From assembly GCA_024281315.1 (NCBI GenBank), contig JAJSAE010000004.1:1-49644 (forward strand): DNA of 49,644 bases, given 5' to 3'. This DNA is from an archaeon (GTDB lineage Archaea; Thermoplasmatota; Thermoplasmata; JAJSAE01). Below are positions 25,156 through 33,312 of the stretch, in pieces. How positions within the stretch are numbered: the stretch's first letter is position 1; each line of letters starts with the position of its first letter. A program made the translations under genes and the position numbers. The notes below the pieces were generated by a model. The model was given only the letters and a program-made list of their open reading frames with translations, was not told the DNA's origin and ran no database searches.

Positions 25156-27276
25156 ATGGAAATAGGAGGGAATGTGAAAGAGCAGGAGATGACACGCAAG
25201 GCGCACCTGCATTCTGAGGAAACAGGCTACGACCACATGGAACATGGTTCCCACAAAATGGTAAATAATCCAATGGACCATAATCATGTTAGCGGGCACG
25301 GCGGAGAAGGGCATAAAGGACACGGCGACCACCATAAACAGATGGTAGAGGATTATAAAAAGCGGTTCTGGTTTTCAATTATATTAACGGCCCCGATTCT
25401 CATTCTCTCTCCTCTCATACAGGGATTGCTCGGCATTTCCGGTACTATAGACTTCTACGGAGACCTTTATGTTCTTTTCATCCTAGCCACTGCAGTCTAT
25501 CTGTACGGGGGCTATCCGTTCCTGAAGGGGTTCTATGCCGAGATGACTGCAAAAAAGCCCGGAATGATGACACTGATAGCAATCGCGATAAGCACGGCAT
25601 ATATCTACAGTGTTGTGGTTGTATTCGGTGTTGAAGGAAAGATATTTTTCTGGGAACTGGCCACATTGATAGATATCATGCTGTTGGGACACTGGATAGA
25701 GATGAAATCGGTCATGGGTGCGTCCAGAGCACTTGAGGAACTTGCAAGGCTGATGCCTTCGGAGGCCCACAAGCTCATGCCGGACGGTTCTCTGATGGAT
25801 GTTCCGCTGGAGCAACTTCATCCGGGGGACCTCGTGCTTGTGAAACCGGGAGAAAAAACACCTGCGGACGGTATTGTGGTGAAGGGAGAAACATCCGTAA
25901 ACGAATCAATGCTTACCGGCGAGAGTAAGCCTGTTTTCAAAAAGAAGGGAGACACGATGATAGGGGGCTCCATAAACGGAGAAGGCGCAGTTACGGTAAA
26001 GATAGAAAAGACAGGGAAGGATTCCTTCCTTTCACAGGTCATAGAATTGGTGAAAGAAGCACAGGAAAGCAAATCAAGGACGCAGGATATTGCCAACCGT
26101 GCTGCTGTCTGGCTCACGATAATAGCCCTCTCCGGCGGCGCCATAACCTTTTTCGTATGGACCGTTCTAATGAGTAAAGACATTGCCTTTGCTCTGGAAA
26201 GAACCGTGACCGTTATGGTCATAACCTGTCCGCACGCCCTGGGGCTGGCTGTCCCGCTGGTAGTGGCCGTTTCAACTGCGATATCCGCAAAGAACGGGCT
26301 TTTAATACGGGATAGGGCGGCTTTCGAGAGAGCAAGAAACCTTCAGGCCATCGTATTTGATAAGACAGGAACCCTGACAAAAGGTGAGTTCGGAGTAACC
26401 GATACCATAACTTTATCGGGTGATATGAAGCAAGAAGAACTGCTGAAATACGCCGCTTCGGTGGAAACGCATTCGGAGCATCCGATTGCCAGAGCCATAG
26501 CGAAATCATCCGAAAGACCGTCGGAGGTGAAGGAATTCAGAGCAATCCCCGGAAAAGGGGCCGAAGGAAAGGTTGATGGAAAGCATGTGATGGTAGTCAG
26601 TCCCGGCTTCCTCAGGGAAAAGAAGATTGAAGTCGGGGATGATAGGATAAATCAGATTGCGGCGGAGGGAACAACCGTAGTGTATGTACTGATAGACGGA
26701 AAATTGAAAGGTGCCATCGGTCTCGCCGACATCATACGGCCCGAATCCAGAGAGGCTGTAAGAAGGCTCAAGGAAATGGGAATAAAATGCATGATGCTGA
26801 CAGGGGACAACGAGCAGGTGGCGGCATGGGTGGCCAGAGAGGTCGGTCTCGACAAATATTACGCAGAGGTGCTGCCCCATGAGAAATCCAGGAAGATTAA
26901 AGAGATCCAGAGCGAAGGTCTTGTGGTGGCCATGACAGGGGACGGAGTGAACGACGCGCCCGCTCTGGCTCAGGCGGATATCGGCATAGCAATCGGTGCG
27001 GGGACCGATGTGGCCGTGGAGTCCGCGGACATCGTGCTTGTTAGAAGTGACCCGCGGGATGTTGTGGCCATTGTCGGGCTTGCAAGGGCGACATACAAAA
27101 AGATGGTGCAGAATCTCCTGTGGGCTACCGGGTATAATGCTTTTGCAATCCCTCTGGCGGCCGGGGTTCTGTACTCAAAAGGTATACTTCTGAGCCCTGC
27201 GGCCGGGGCCGTGCTGATGTCTATGAGCACCGTGATTGTAGCCATAAATGCGAAGTTCTTAAAAATAAACAGATGA
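25156..27276 (+). CDS. copB: CopB-type P1B copper-translocating ATPase
   Basis: A 706-residue P-type ATPase. The N terminus (1-65) is His-, Met- and Gly-rich, a metal-binding region in place of CxxC domains. The actuator has MLTGES, the membrane metal motif is C358-P-H360 (CopB/P1B-3 class), the phosphorylated Asp402 is in DKTGT, followed by EHPIARAIA and GDGVNDAPALAQADIG. It exports copper, possibly Cu(II) or silver. AACGGAGG precedes ATG 25156; an open frame extends upstream into the rubredoxin gene and is not used. Confidence 0.94.
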   Translation: MEIGGNVKEQEMTRKAHLHSEETGYDHMEHGSHKMVNNPMDHNHVSGHGGEGHKGHGDHHKQMVEDYKKRFWFSIILTAPILILSPLIQGLLGISGTIDFYGDLYVLFILATAVYLYGGYPFLKGFYAEMTAKKPGMMTLIAIAISTAYIYSVVVVFGVEGKIFFWELATLIDIMLLGHWIEMKSVMGASRALEELARLMPSEAHKLMPDGSLMDVPLEQLHPGDLVLVKPGEKTPADGIVVKGETSVNESMLTGESKPVFKKKGDTMIGGSINGEGAVTVKIEKTGKDSFLSQVIELVKEAQESKSRTQDIANRAAVWLTIIALSGGAITFFVWTVLMSKDIAFALERTVTVMVITCPHALGLAVPLVVAVSTAISAKNGLLIRDRAAFERARNLQAIVFDKTGTLTKGEFGVTDTITLSGDMKQEELLKYAASVETHSEHPIARAIAKSSERPSEVKEFRAIPGKGAEGKVDGKHVMVVSPGFLREKKIEVGDDRINQIAAEGTTVVYVLIDGKLKGAIGLADIIRPESREAVRRLKEMGIKCMMLTGDNEQVAAWVAREVGLDKYYAEVLPHEKSRKIKEIQSEGLVVAMTGDGVNDAPALAQADIGIAIGAGTDVAVESADIVLVRSDPRDVVAIVGLARATYKKMVQNLLWATGYNAFAIPLAAGVLYSKGILLSPAAGAVLMSMSTVIVAINAKFLKINR

Positions 27277-27302
27277 GTTTAGTGAACAGCGGCCAGGCAG
27301 TA

Positions 27303-27330
27303 AAACAGAGAGCGCTTCCTCTGTTTTTCA
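27303..27330. terminator. Hairpin with T-run after copB
   Basis: AAACAGAG (27303-27310), an 8-nt loop, and CTCTGTTT (27319-27326) form a perfect 8-bp stem, followed by more T. It is 26 bp after the copB stop. It fits a transcription terminator, although archaeal termination usually needs only T-runs. Confidence 0.5.
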
Positions 27331-27466
27331 GACCATTCGCTGTTTTTTCGGAGTAAAAGGTATCTGCCGGCTGCCCGCATCCGTACAGAAAGGCGTAAGT
27401 AGTTCCTCGCACATTAACCTTTTATGTGGAAAACAGGCAGGTTAAAACAGAAAGGAGGATGTGACA

Positions 27467-27961
27467 ATGATTGATGTGGAAAACTTGAAACTGGAGGAAC
27501 TTCTGGCCATAGCGGTCAGGGCAGAGATGGATGCAAAGGAGACATATGCAAGAATGGCCGATAGCGTGGACAACTTCGTGCTGAAGGACCGGCTCAGGTT
27601 CCTGTCGGCCGAGGAGGAGAAGCACAGGCAGATATTCACCGGGATTCTGAAGAGGAAATTCCCGAACAGCAGCGTAAAGATACCCGAGAGCGGAGAGGTT
27701 CCCCTGCCTGATGTGAAATTCGACGACGAGATGGTTAATATCTCCGAGGTGCTGCAGCAGGCCATGGATGCAGAGATGGCGGCCCACGAGTTCTATGCGG
27801 CCATGAGGGATAAGGCCGAGGACGAGGAGATGAAGAAGATACTGGACTACCTGAGTTCCGCCGAGATGGGGCACTACTACCTGCTGGAAACGGAGATTAA
27901 GGCCGTGAAGTATGCGGAACTCTTCGACAACTACAACGAGATGATGCATGTGGGGCCGTAA
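27467..27961 (+). CDS. Rubrerythrin/ferritin-like diiron protein
   Basis: A 164-residue four-helix-bundle protein. Two ExxH-type helices are visible: LAIAVRAEMDAKETYARMAD with FLSAEEEKHRQIF, and LQQAMDAEMAAHEFYAAMRD with YLSSAEMGHYYLLE. There is no rubredoxin domain. It likely reduces peroxide or handles oxygen with electrons from rubredoxin. The ATG at 27467 is 8 nt after AAAGGAGG; GTG at 27461 is too close to it. Confidence 0.85.
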   Translation: MIDVENLKLEELLAIAVRAEMDAKETYARMADSVDNFVLKDRLRFLSAEEEKHRQIFTGILKRKFPNSSVKIPESGEVPLPDVKFDDEMVNISEVLQQAMDAEMAAHEFYAAMRDKAEDEEMKKILDYLSSAEMGHYYLLETEIKAVKYAELFDNYNEMMHVGP

Positions 27962-28007
27962 GTCGTCAAGTTGAAAATAAATTTACTTGACTATCAAGAC
28001 AAACCAT

Positions 28008-28037
28008 TGCCGTAAGGTATAAATAACACATACGGCA
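28008..28037. promoter_or_regulatory. hsdM promoter with inverted repeat around the TATA box
   Basis: TGCCGTA (28008-28014) and TACGGCA (28031-28037) are perfect 7-bp inverted repeats that bracket the TATA-like GGTATAAATAAC (28016-28027). The hsdM ATG at 28048 is just downstream. A protein bound across the repeat would block TBP. HsdM carries its own winged-helix domain, so autoregulation is a plausible inference. A second short repeat TTGA-cta-TCAA lies at 27987-27997. Confidence 0.55.
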
Positions 28038-28047
28038 TACCTGCTGC

Positions 28048-29808
28048 ATGAACCACATTCAGAAATGGTTAAAAAACAGATACGACAAACTGTACAACCG
28101 GTTCGGGACGGAGGAATTCGGCCGTGAAGATGCGGTTAAGGCCCTTTCCGATTTTAAAGACGACCTGAAAAAAGTATCCACCGTACTCTCCGAACTGAGA
28201 AAGGCCGGACTCGTGGAGGTCCGGCTGGACCCGGCCGACAACAGGTCCAGAATATACCGTTTGATAAAGATAGAGGATATTATCAGGGAATCCCTGAGCC
28301 CCGAAGGAAAGGAGATGAAAGGGGAGGAACTCTACGGCCTGTTGAAGAAGGCCGCCGACCTGATACGGACCAGAGTGGATTACAAGTTCATACTCATTCT
28401 TCTGTTCCTGAAAAGATTGAGCGACAAATGGGAAGGGGAGTACGAGGCAAAGGTCAGGGAGCTAACGGATATGGGCCTCAGCGAGGAGGAGGCGAAAGAG
28501 GAGGCGAAGGCGAAGGACTACCACCAGTTCAACCTGCCGCCGGAATACCTGTGGGAGAACCTCAGAAGGGATGTGAAGCATCTGCCGGAGCACCTTTCCG
28601 AGGCGATCAAGTACATCGCCGAGATGAACCCAGACCTCAAGGGGATATTCGACACGATAGAATTCACATCCTTCACCGGGAACCCGGAGAACCTCATGAT
28701 ACTCAACCAATTAATGGAACTCTTCAGTTCCAAGAAACTGCACGATACCTCTTCCGATATTCTTGGGGATGCCTACGAATGGGTTCTGAGATACTTCGCA
28801 CCGCAGAAGGCGAAGGAAGGGGAGGTTTACACGCCGAGGGAGGTCATAGACCTACTTGTGGAGGTGCTGGCCCCGGAGCCTGAAACGAGCGTTTACGACC
28901 CCACATCCGGCTCTGGCGGGATGCTCATCGGCGCCTACAAGTATGTGGAGAGAGAGTACGGCAGGGAGGGAGCGAAGAAGCTCTTCCTTTACGGCCAGGA
29001 GGTAAACCCCACGACATACGGCCTCTGCAAGATGAATGTGTATATGCACGACATCGGCGACCCACGGATAGAGAGGGGGGACACGCTCCTTTATCCGAAG
29101 TTCAGGGACGAGAGCGGAGGGCTTAAAAGGTTCGACAGAGTCATAGCAAACCCCCCATGGAATCAGGACGGATACGGCGAAGAGACCCTTAAGGAGGGAG
29201 AGTTTTACAAGAAGAGATTTTCATACGGCTACCCTCCGAAGCAGTCCGCTGACTGGGCCTGGATTCAGCACATGCTGGCCAGCACCAAGGACAGGGGGAA
29301 GGTTGGGATAGTTCTGGATAACGGCGCGCTCTTCCGGAGTGGAAAGGAGAAGGGGATACGGAAGGGAGTGCTGGAAGACAACCTTCTGGAGTGCGTCATC
29401 CTCCTGCCTGAAAAACTCTTCTATAATACCGGCGCACCCGGGGCCATTCTGGTGTTCAATAAGGCGAAGGACGCAGAGAGAAGGGACAAGGTGCTCTTCA
29501 TAAACGCCTCTCAGGAGTTCGTAAAGCACCCGGATGTTAGAAAGTTGAACATGCTCGGCCCGGAGAACATACGGAGGATTGCAGAGGCCTACCGGGACTT
29601 TGCCGAGGAGGAGGGATTCTCCAGAGCCGTGCCAATGGAGGAGATCAAGGAGAACGACTACAACCTGAATGTAACGCTATATGTGTTCCCGGAGGAAGAG
29701 GTTGAGGACATCGATGTGAACAGGGAATGGCTGGAACTGCGGGAGATAGAAAATAGGATTTCGGAGGTCGAGGAGAGAATCGAGGGGTATCTGGAGGAGC
29801 TGGGATGA
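28048..29808 (+). CDS. hsdM: Type I restriction-modification DNA methylase HsdM with N-terminal winged helix
   Basis: A 586-residue N6-adenine methyltransferase. Residues 1-75 resemble a winged helix-turn-helix (EDAVKALSDFKDDLKKVSTVLSELRKAGLVEVR and a wing DNRSRIYRLI), an addition to the standard HsdM. The HsdM helical domain (about 95-240) follows, then motif I YDPTSGSGG (about 283-291) and motif IV NPPW (368-371). It methylates the recognition site with HsdS. It is first in the island, followed by AbiE genes rather than directly by hsdS. Confidence 0.93.
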   Translation: MNHIQKWLKNRYDKLYNRFGTEEFGREDAVKALSDFKDDLKKVSTVLSELRKAGLVEVRLDPADNRSRIYRLIKIEDIIRESLSPEGKEMKGEELYGLLKKAADLIRTRVDYKFILILLFLKRLSDKWEGEYEAKVRELTDMGLSEEEAKEEAKAKDYHQFNLPPEYLWENLRRDVKHLPEHLSEAIKYIAEMNPDLKGIFDTIEFTSFTGNPENLMILNQLMELFSSKKLHDTSSDILGDAYEWVLRYFAPQKAKEGEVYTPREVIDLLVEVLAPEPETSVYDPTSGSGGMLIGAYKYVEREYGREGAKKLFLYGQEVNPTTYGLCKMNVYMHDIGDPRIERGDTLLYPKFRDESGGLKRFDRVIANPPWNQDGYGEETLKEGEFYKKRFSYGYPPKQSADWAWIQHMLASTKDRGKVGIVLDNGALFRSGKEKGIRKGVLEDNLLECVILLPEKLFYNTGAPGAILVFNKAKDAERRDKVLFINASQEFVKHPDVRKLNMLGPENIRRIAEAYRDFAEEEGFSRAVPMEEIKENDYNLNVTLYVFPEEEVEDIDVNREWLELREIENRISEVEERIEGYLEELG

Positions 29809-29832
29809 GGACTTATAAAAAGTTCAGTAAAG

Positions 29833-29850
29833 GTTAAATAAGAGTTTAAC
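29833..29850. promoter_or_regulatory. AbiE operon promoter with inverted repeat
   Basis: GTTAAA (29833-29838) and TTTAAC (29845-29850) form an inverted repeat over the TATA-like GGTTAAATA, about 26 bp before the ATG at 29865. AbiEi-type antitoxins are known to repress their own promoters through inverted repeats, so this is a fitting candidate operator. Confidence 0.45.
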
Positions 29851-29864
29851 TATTGGTGAAATAT

Positions 29865-30635
29865 ATGAGAGAAATAGAGGCCATGAAGGGACTCAGAGAG
29901 ATCGGCGAGGTATTCACCAGCCGAGAGGCTATTCGGCACCTTGGTGTGGAAAAGGGGGCGTTTTACTACCATTTGCGCAGGTTACAGGAAGACGGTCTTG
30001 TTAAGAAGCTGGGGCGCAACAGATATCAGCTCACCCTTTCCGAGGAGAATAAGGCCATAGACCCGTTTGTTCTATCCTCTCTGATGATAAGAGATTGCAC
30101 CATCGGATACTGGACCGCCCTGAACTACTACGGCCTTACGGAGCAGATGCCAAGAATCACCTATGTGCTGACCCCGGTAAGAGGCGACTACGGAAAGCTC
30201 ATGAAGGTTCAGGGAATCCGAGCCGTAATAGTGGACCGGAAGAAGTTTTTCAGCTTCAACGAGGTCGTCATTTCCGGAAGAACCGTGAGAATTACCAGCC
30301 CAGAAAAGACGGTGGCGGATTGCTTGGACAGACCAAAGCACTGTGGCGGGATAACCGAGGTCGCAAAGGCCATGAAGGGAGACATAGATATTGATGTGGT
30401 ACTGGACTATGTGAAGAGAATGAATAACGGTGCGGCCCTGAAGCGCCTCGCATATCTGGCACATGTCCTTGATATCGAGCTCGATAATAAGAATAAGATT
30501 CTGGAGGAGATAAGGAACATAAAGGGATACCCGCTTCTTGATCCCACACATAAGAGAACCGGAAAGTGGAGCACCAGATGGGGCCTTATTCTGAATGTTT
30601 CCAACGACAGTCTGGAGGGGGATATGTGGGGATAG
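29865..30635 (+). CDS. AbiEi-like antitoxin/transcriptional regulator
   Basis: A 256-residue protein with an N-terminal winged helix (EVFTSREAIRHLGVEKGAFYYHLRRLQEDGLVKKLGRNRYQLT), then the AbiEi-type body with SPEKTVADCLDRPKHCGG. Acts as antitoxin and repressor to the overlapping AbiEii nucleotidyltransferase. I chose ATG 29865, consistent with a near-leaderless mRNA; TTG 29853 and GTG 29856 also open the frame. The 3' end overlaps the toxin start by 10 bases. Confidence 0.8.
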   Translation: MREIEAMKGLREIGEVFTSREAIRHLGVEKGAFYYHLRRLQEDGLVKKLGRNRYQLTLSEENKAIDPFVLSSLMIRDCTIGYWTALNYYGLTEQMPRITYVLTPVRGDYGKLMKVQGIRAVIVDRKKFFSFNEVVISGRTVRITSPEKTVADCLDRPKHCGGITEVAKAMKGDIDIDVVLDYVKRMNNGAALKRLAYLAHVLDIELDNKNKILEEIRNIKGYPLLDPTHKRTGKWSTRWGLILNVSNDSLEGDMWG

Positions 30636-31483
30636 TAGATGAGATAAAGCGGATATCAAAAGATAAGGGGATACACGACCCGACAATCATCGAGAAAGAC
30701 TATGTCATAGGCTGGATATTGAGGAGCCTCTGGACAGGCGGCGCATGGAAATTTCTGATATTCAAAGGGGGGACATCCCTTAAAAAGGCCTATTTCCCGG
30801 ATTATCGATTTTCCGAGGACATGGATTTTAATCTTCTCGGCGCTGAGGCGGAACTGGAAATCATCAGGCAAACCCTGCAGGGACTGCAGAAGGGAGATGG
30901 AAGGGGCAATGCCCCGGCGTTTGCGGATGTTTCGATTAAAGAAAAAGAAGGGAAAAAGTACAACCCCGGAAAAATCGTCGGATACGAGATTAAGATTCCT
31001 TATCGCCTGCTCAGAGAGAGGGGGGAACCGGCCAGGATTAAGATGGACCTCTCCGTGGGGCGTTACGAGAAGACGCTTCTTCCCCCGACAGAGCGCCCGA
31101 TAATTCATAAATACAGCGACTATCCAGCATTCTCACGGGTGAGAGTAGGGGCCTATTCCCTTGAAGAGATAATGGCGGAGAAGATAAGAACGATATTCCA
31201 GAGGGAAGGGAGGCCAAGGGATATCTACGACATCTGGTATCTTTCCTCCCATGCAGACATGGAGAGAGCGCTTTCCATAGTGCGGAAGAAGTTTGAAGAG
31301 AAGAACATGGATTTCTCGGGCGAACGGCTGGAGAATACAAAGAACAGCTTTGAATCCAACTGGGGAAGGATGGCCGTGCTTGTAGGGGATGTTCCTGAGT
31401 TTGAAGAGGTCTGGGAAGTGGTGGAAGCCGTTTGCGAAAGAGCCGGAGAGGTGATGGGGAGTGGTACGGAGGGGGAGAAATAA
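30626..31483 (+). CDS. AbiEii-like nucleotidyltransferase toxin
   Basis: A 285-residue DNA-polymerase-beta-type nucleotidyltransferase of the AbiEii/DUF1814 group. The active motif is FKGGTSLKKAYFPDYRFSEDMDFNLL, with GGTSL and the D-x-D pair, followed by a conserved KIRTIFQREGRPRDIYDIWYL. AbiEii toxins arrest growth on phage infection. The GTG at 30626 has a strong GGAGGGGG site just before it; an upstream ATG (30566) lies deep in abiEi. It forms a classic overlapping type IV toxin-antitoxin pair. Confidence 0.86.
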   Translation: MGIVDEIKRISKDKGIHDPTIIEKDYVIGWILRSLWTGGAWKFLIFKGGTSLKKAYFPDYRFSEDMDFNLLGAEAELEIIRQTLQGLQKGDGRGNAPAFADVSIKEKEGKKYNPGKIVGYEIKIPYRLLRERGEPARIKMDLSVGRYEKTLLPPTERPIIHKYSDYPAFSRVRVGAYSLEEIMAEKIRTIFQREGRPRDIYDIWYLSSHADMERALSIVRKKFEEKNMDFSGERLENTKNSFESNWGRMAVLVGDVPEFEEVWEVVEAVCERAGEVMGSGTEGEK

Positions 31484-31508
31484 CGAGGAACAAAAGAGGA
31501 GATGAAAG

Positions 31509-32852
31509 ATGAGAGAAGAGGCCACAGAAATCCCGGAACATGAGACGAAGACCGTCGAATTCAAGAAGAACTTCGGGAAAGAAGCGATAATAGCGGTTAC
31601 CGCCATGGCCAACTCAAGAGGGGGGCAAATCTTCATAGGTGTGAATGACAGCGGCGAAATAGCTGGCGTTGGGCTTGGGAAAGAAACGCTCAATAAGTGG
31701 CATAATGAAATAATGCAGGGGATCGAGCCGAAAATAACGCTGGGAATGGAGAAGGTAAGTATTAATGATAAGCAGATTGTGGTCATTACCGTTCCCGAAG
31801 CACCGATTAAGCCCGTATCGTACAGGGGCAGGTATTACATCAGAAGGAACAGCAGCAACAGGCTTATGAGTCCTTCCGAGGTGGCGGAGCTTCATCTCTC
31901 ATCCACCGGCTCAAGCTGGGATTCCGTGGAAAGTCCCTTTGAGATATCCGACATATCCCGCGAGAAAGTGGAAAGATACATGGAAATCTCAGGGAAAGCA
32001 GGAAGAAGGCGTTTTAAAGAGGATTGGCTGACCGTATTGAAGAAGACAGGATTCGTGAAGGACGGGGCGACATGGGCGGCAGTGCTTCTATTCGGAAGCG
32101 ATGAAAAGGTCTTTCTCTCGCAGGCCTCCGTTCATTGCGGGAGGTTCAAAGGGAGCCGCACCAACATACTGGATGATGTGATGCTCGAAGGAGATCTTAT
32201 AAATCAGGTGGAGGAAGCCATGGATTTCATCAAAAAGCATATTTCCGTCAGGTATGAGTTCACCGGTGAGGCCAGAAGAAAAGAGGTGTGGGAGTACCCG
32301 CTGGATGCTCTGCGGGAAGCCGTGATAAACGCCATTGTTCACCGTGATTATACCGTAAATTCCACGGTTTATGTGGAGGTGTATGATGACAGGATAGAGA
32401 TAGTGAGTCCGGGTAAATTGCCTCCCGGCCTGGGGCTAGCTGACCTGTACTCCGAAGAACATCGGTCGGTGATAAGGAATAAACTCATCGCTCAGGTCTT
32501 CTATGATATAGGCTATATTGAGAGGTACGGGAGCGGAACAACGAGAATTATGGAACTGTGCAGGGAGAACGGCATTCCGGAGCCGAAATTCAGGGAGTCG
32601 GGCATGTGGTTCGGTGTCGTTTTCAGGAAGGACATCTACAACGAGGAATACCTGAGGTCTCTGGAACTCAACGATAGGCAGATAACGGCGGTTATGTATG
32701 TGAAAGAGAACGGAAAGATAACAAACAGGGAATACCGCAGTCTTGCGGAAATATCCGATGAGACGGCGAGACTCGACCTGAACGACATGGTAAAAAGAAA
32801 TATTTTGCGGCAGGTAGGAAAAGGAAGGGGGGCCCACTATGTCCTCAGGTGA
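31509..32852 (+). CDS. Schlafen/AlbA-2 domain protein, RecG-like (COG2865)
   Basis: A 447-residue protein. The N-terminal AlbA_2 (divergent AAA-4) domain has ETKTVEFKKNFG and TAMANSRGGQIFIGVNDSGEIAG. The middle contains LREAVINAIVHRDYT and VYDDRIEIVSPGKLPPG, as in the group annotated as ATP-dependent helicase RecG-like or transcriptional regulator. The end is a wHTH (VKENGKITNREYRSLAEISDETARLDLNDMVKRNIL). Common in defence islands; biochemical role unsettled. Separate from AbiE by 25 bp. Confidence 0.82.
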   Translation: MREEATEIPEHETKTVEFKKNFGKEAIIAVTAMANSRGGQIFIGVNDSGEIAGVGLGKETLNKWHNEIMQGIEPKITLGMEKVSINDKQIVVITVPEAPIKPVSYRGRYYIRRNSSNRLMSPSEVAELHLSSTGSSWDSVESPFEISDISREKVERYMEISGKAGRRRFKEDWLTVLKKTGFVKDGATWAAVLLFGSDEKVFLSQASVHCGRFKGSRTNILDDVMLEGDLINQVEEAMDFIKKHISVRYEFTGEARRKEVWEYPLDALREAVINAIVHRDYTVNSTVYVEVYDDRIEIVSPGKLPPGLGLADLYSEEHRSVIRNKLIAQVFYDIGYIERYGSGTTRIMELCRENGIPEPKFRESGMWFGVVFRKDIYNEEYLRSLELNDRQITAVMYVKENGKITNREYRSLAEISDETARLDLNDMVKRNILRQVGKGRGAHYVLR

Positions 32853-32855
32853 TAT

Positions 32856-32901
32856 GGCGATTATCTGGCATTCGTTTGGCGATTTTGGCGATTATCTGGC
32901 A
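32856..32901 (+). repeat. Short direct repeats after the Schlafen-type gene
   Basis: GGCGATTATCTGGCA occurs at 32856-32870 and again at 32887-32901, with a partial GGCGATT copy at 32878-32884 between them. It starts 4 bases after the stop codon of the gene at 31509. In that gene's frame it would read YGDYLAFVWRFWRLSGN and then stop, so it may be a former repeat-coding tail or a recombination scar. Confidence 0.6.
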
Positions 32902-32984
32902 ATTGATGGGCCAGAATCCGAAGAGAAAGGAATTCGAAAAAAACAGATGGATATACGATATGAGTACATAGAATCGGACAGGAC

Positions 32985-33290
32985 ATTTATTGTGAGAAGT
33001 GGCCCCATGCAGGGACTTCGCGTGCACCTCAAGGTACACTCCCACTTGCATGGACTTACCCACTGGAGAGAGATAGATAAAGGGGTATTTAAGGATTTCT
33101 TCGGGGCGAATACTTTCACTGACCCTATAGAAAGCTATAAGGGAGTGTGGAGGAGATGGGGGAGTATGAGGATTAGATATCACAGAAAATTAAATATAGG
33201 AGCAGGCTTTATGAGTGGAACAGATAGGTATAGATTGGTAAGGGGAGTATCCCCCCGAAAGGGGGCGCTTGGTAAACTCCTCCCACCTAT
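32985..33290 (+). ncRNA. Candidate structured RNA upstream of the RNase H-fold gene
   Basis: At least four pairable elements lie in 300 nt. (1) CCATGCA 33005-33011 with TGCATGG 33047-33053, enclosing GGGA/TCCC and GTG-c-ACC/GGT-a-CAC. (2) CCCTATAG/CTATAaGGG at 33123-33143. (3) An outer AGATAGGT/ACCTATCT pair (about 33219 and 33289). (4) Inside it, GGGGAGT/AACTCC and a CCCCC-GAAA-GGGGG hairpin near 33252-33268. A 157-codon frame (32839-33312) covers all of this but has no recognisable protein features. Could be a stand-alone RNA or the leader of the next gene; strand is inferred from that gene. Confidence 0.5.
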
Positions 33291-33312
33291 CTTATTTTAC
33301 GGAGGGGTTTGA

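Noticed and set aside
32839-33312. Open frame of 157 codons over the RNA hairpin region
   Set aside because: It starts inside the 3' end of the Schlafen-type gene, has no ribosome site, low-complexity repeats at its start and no recognisable fold, and its bases are dominated by perfect inverted repeats. A real short protein starting at an internal ATG (32948) is not excluded.
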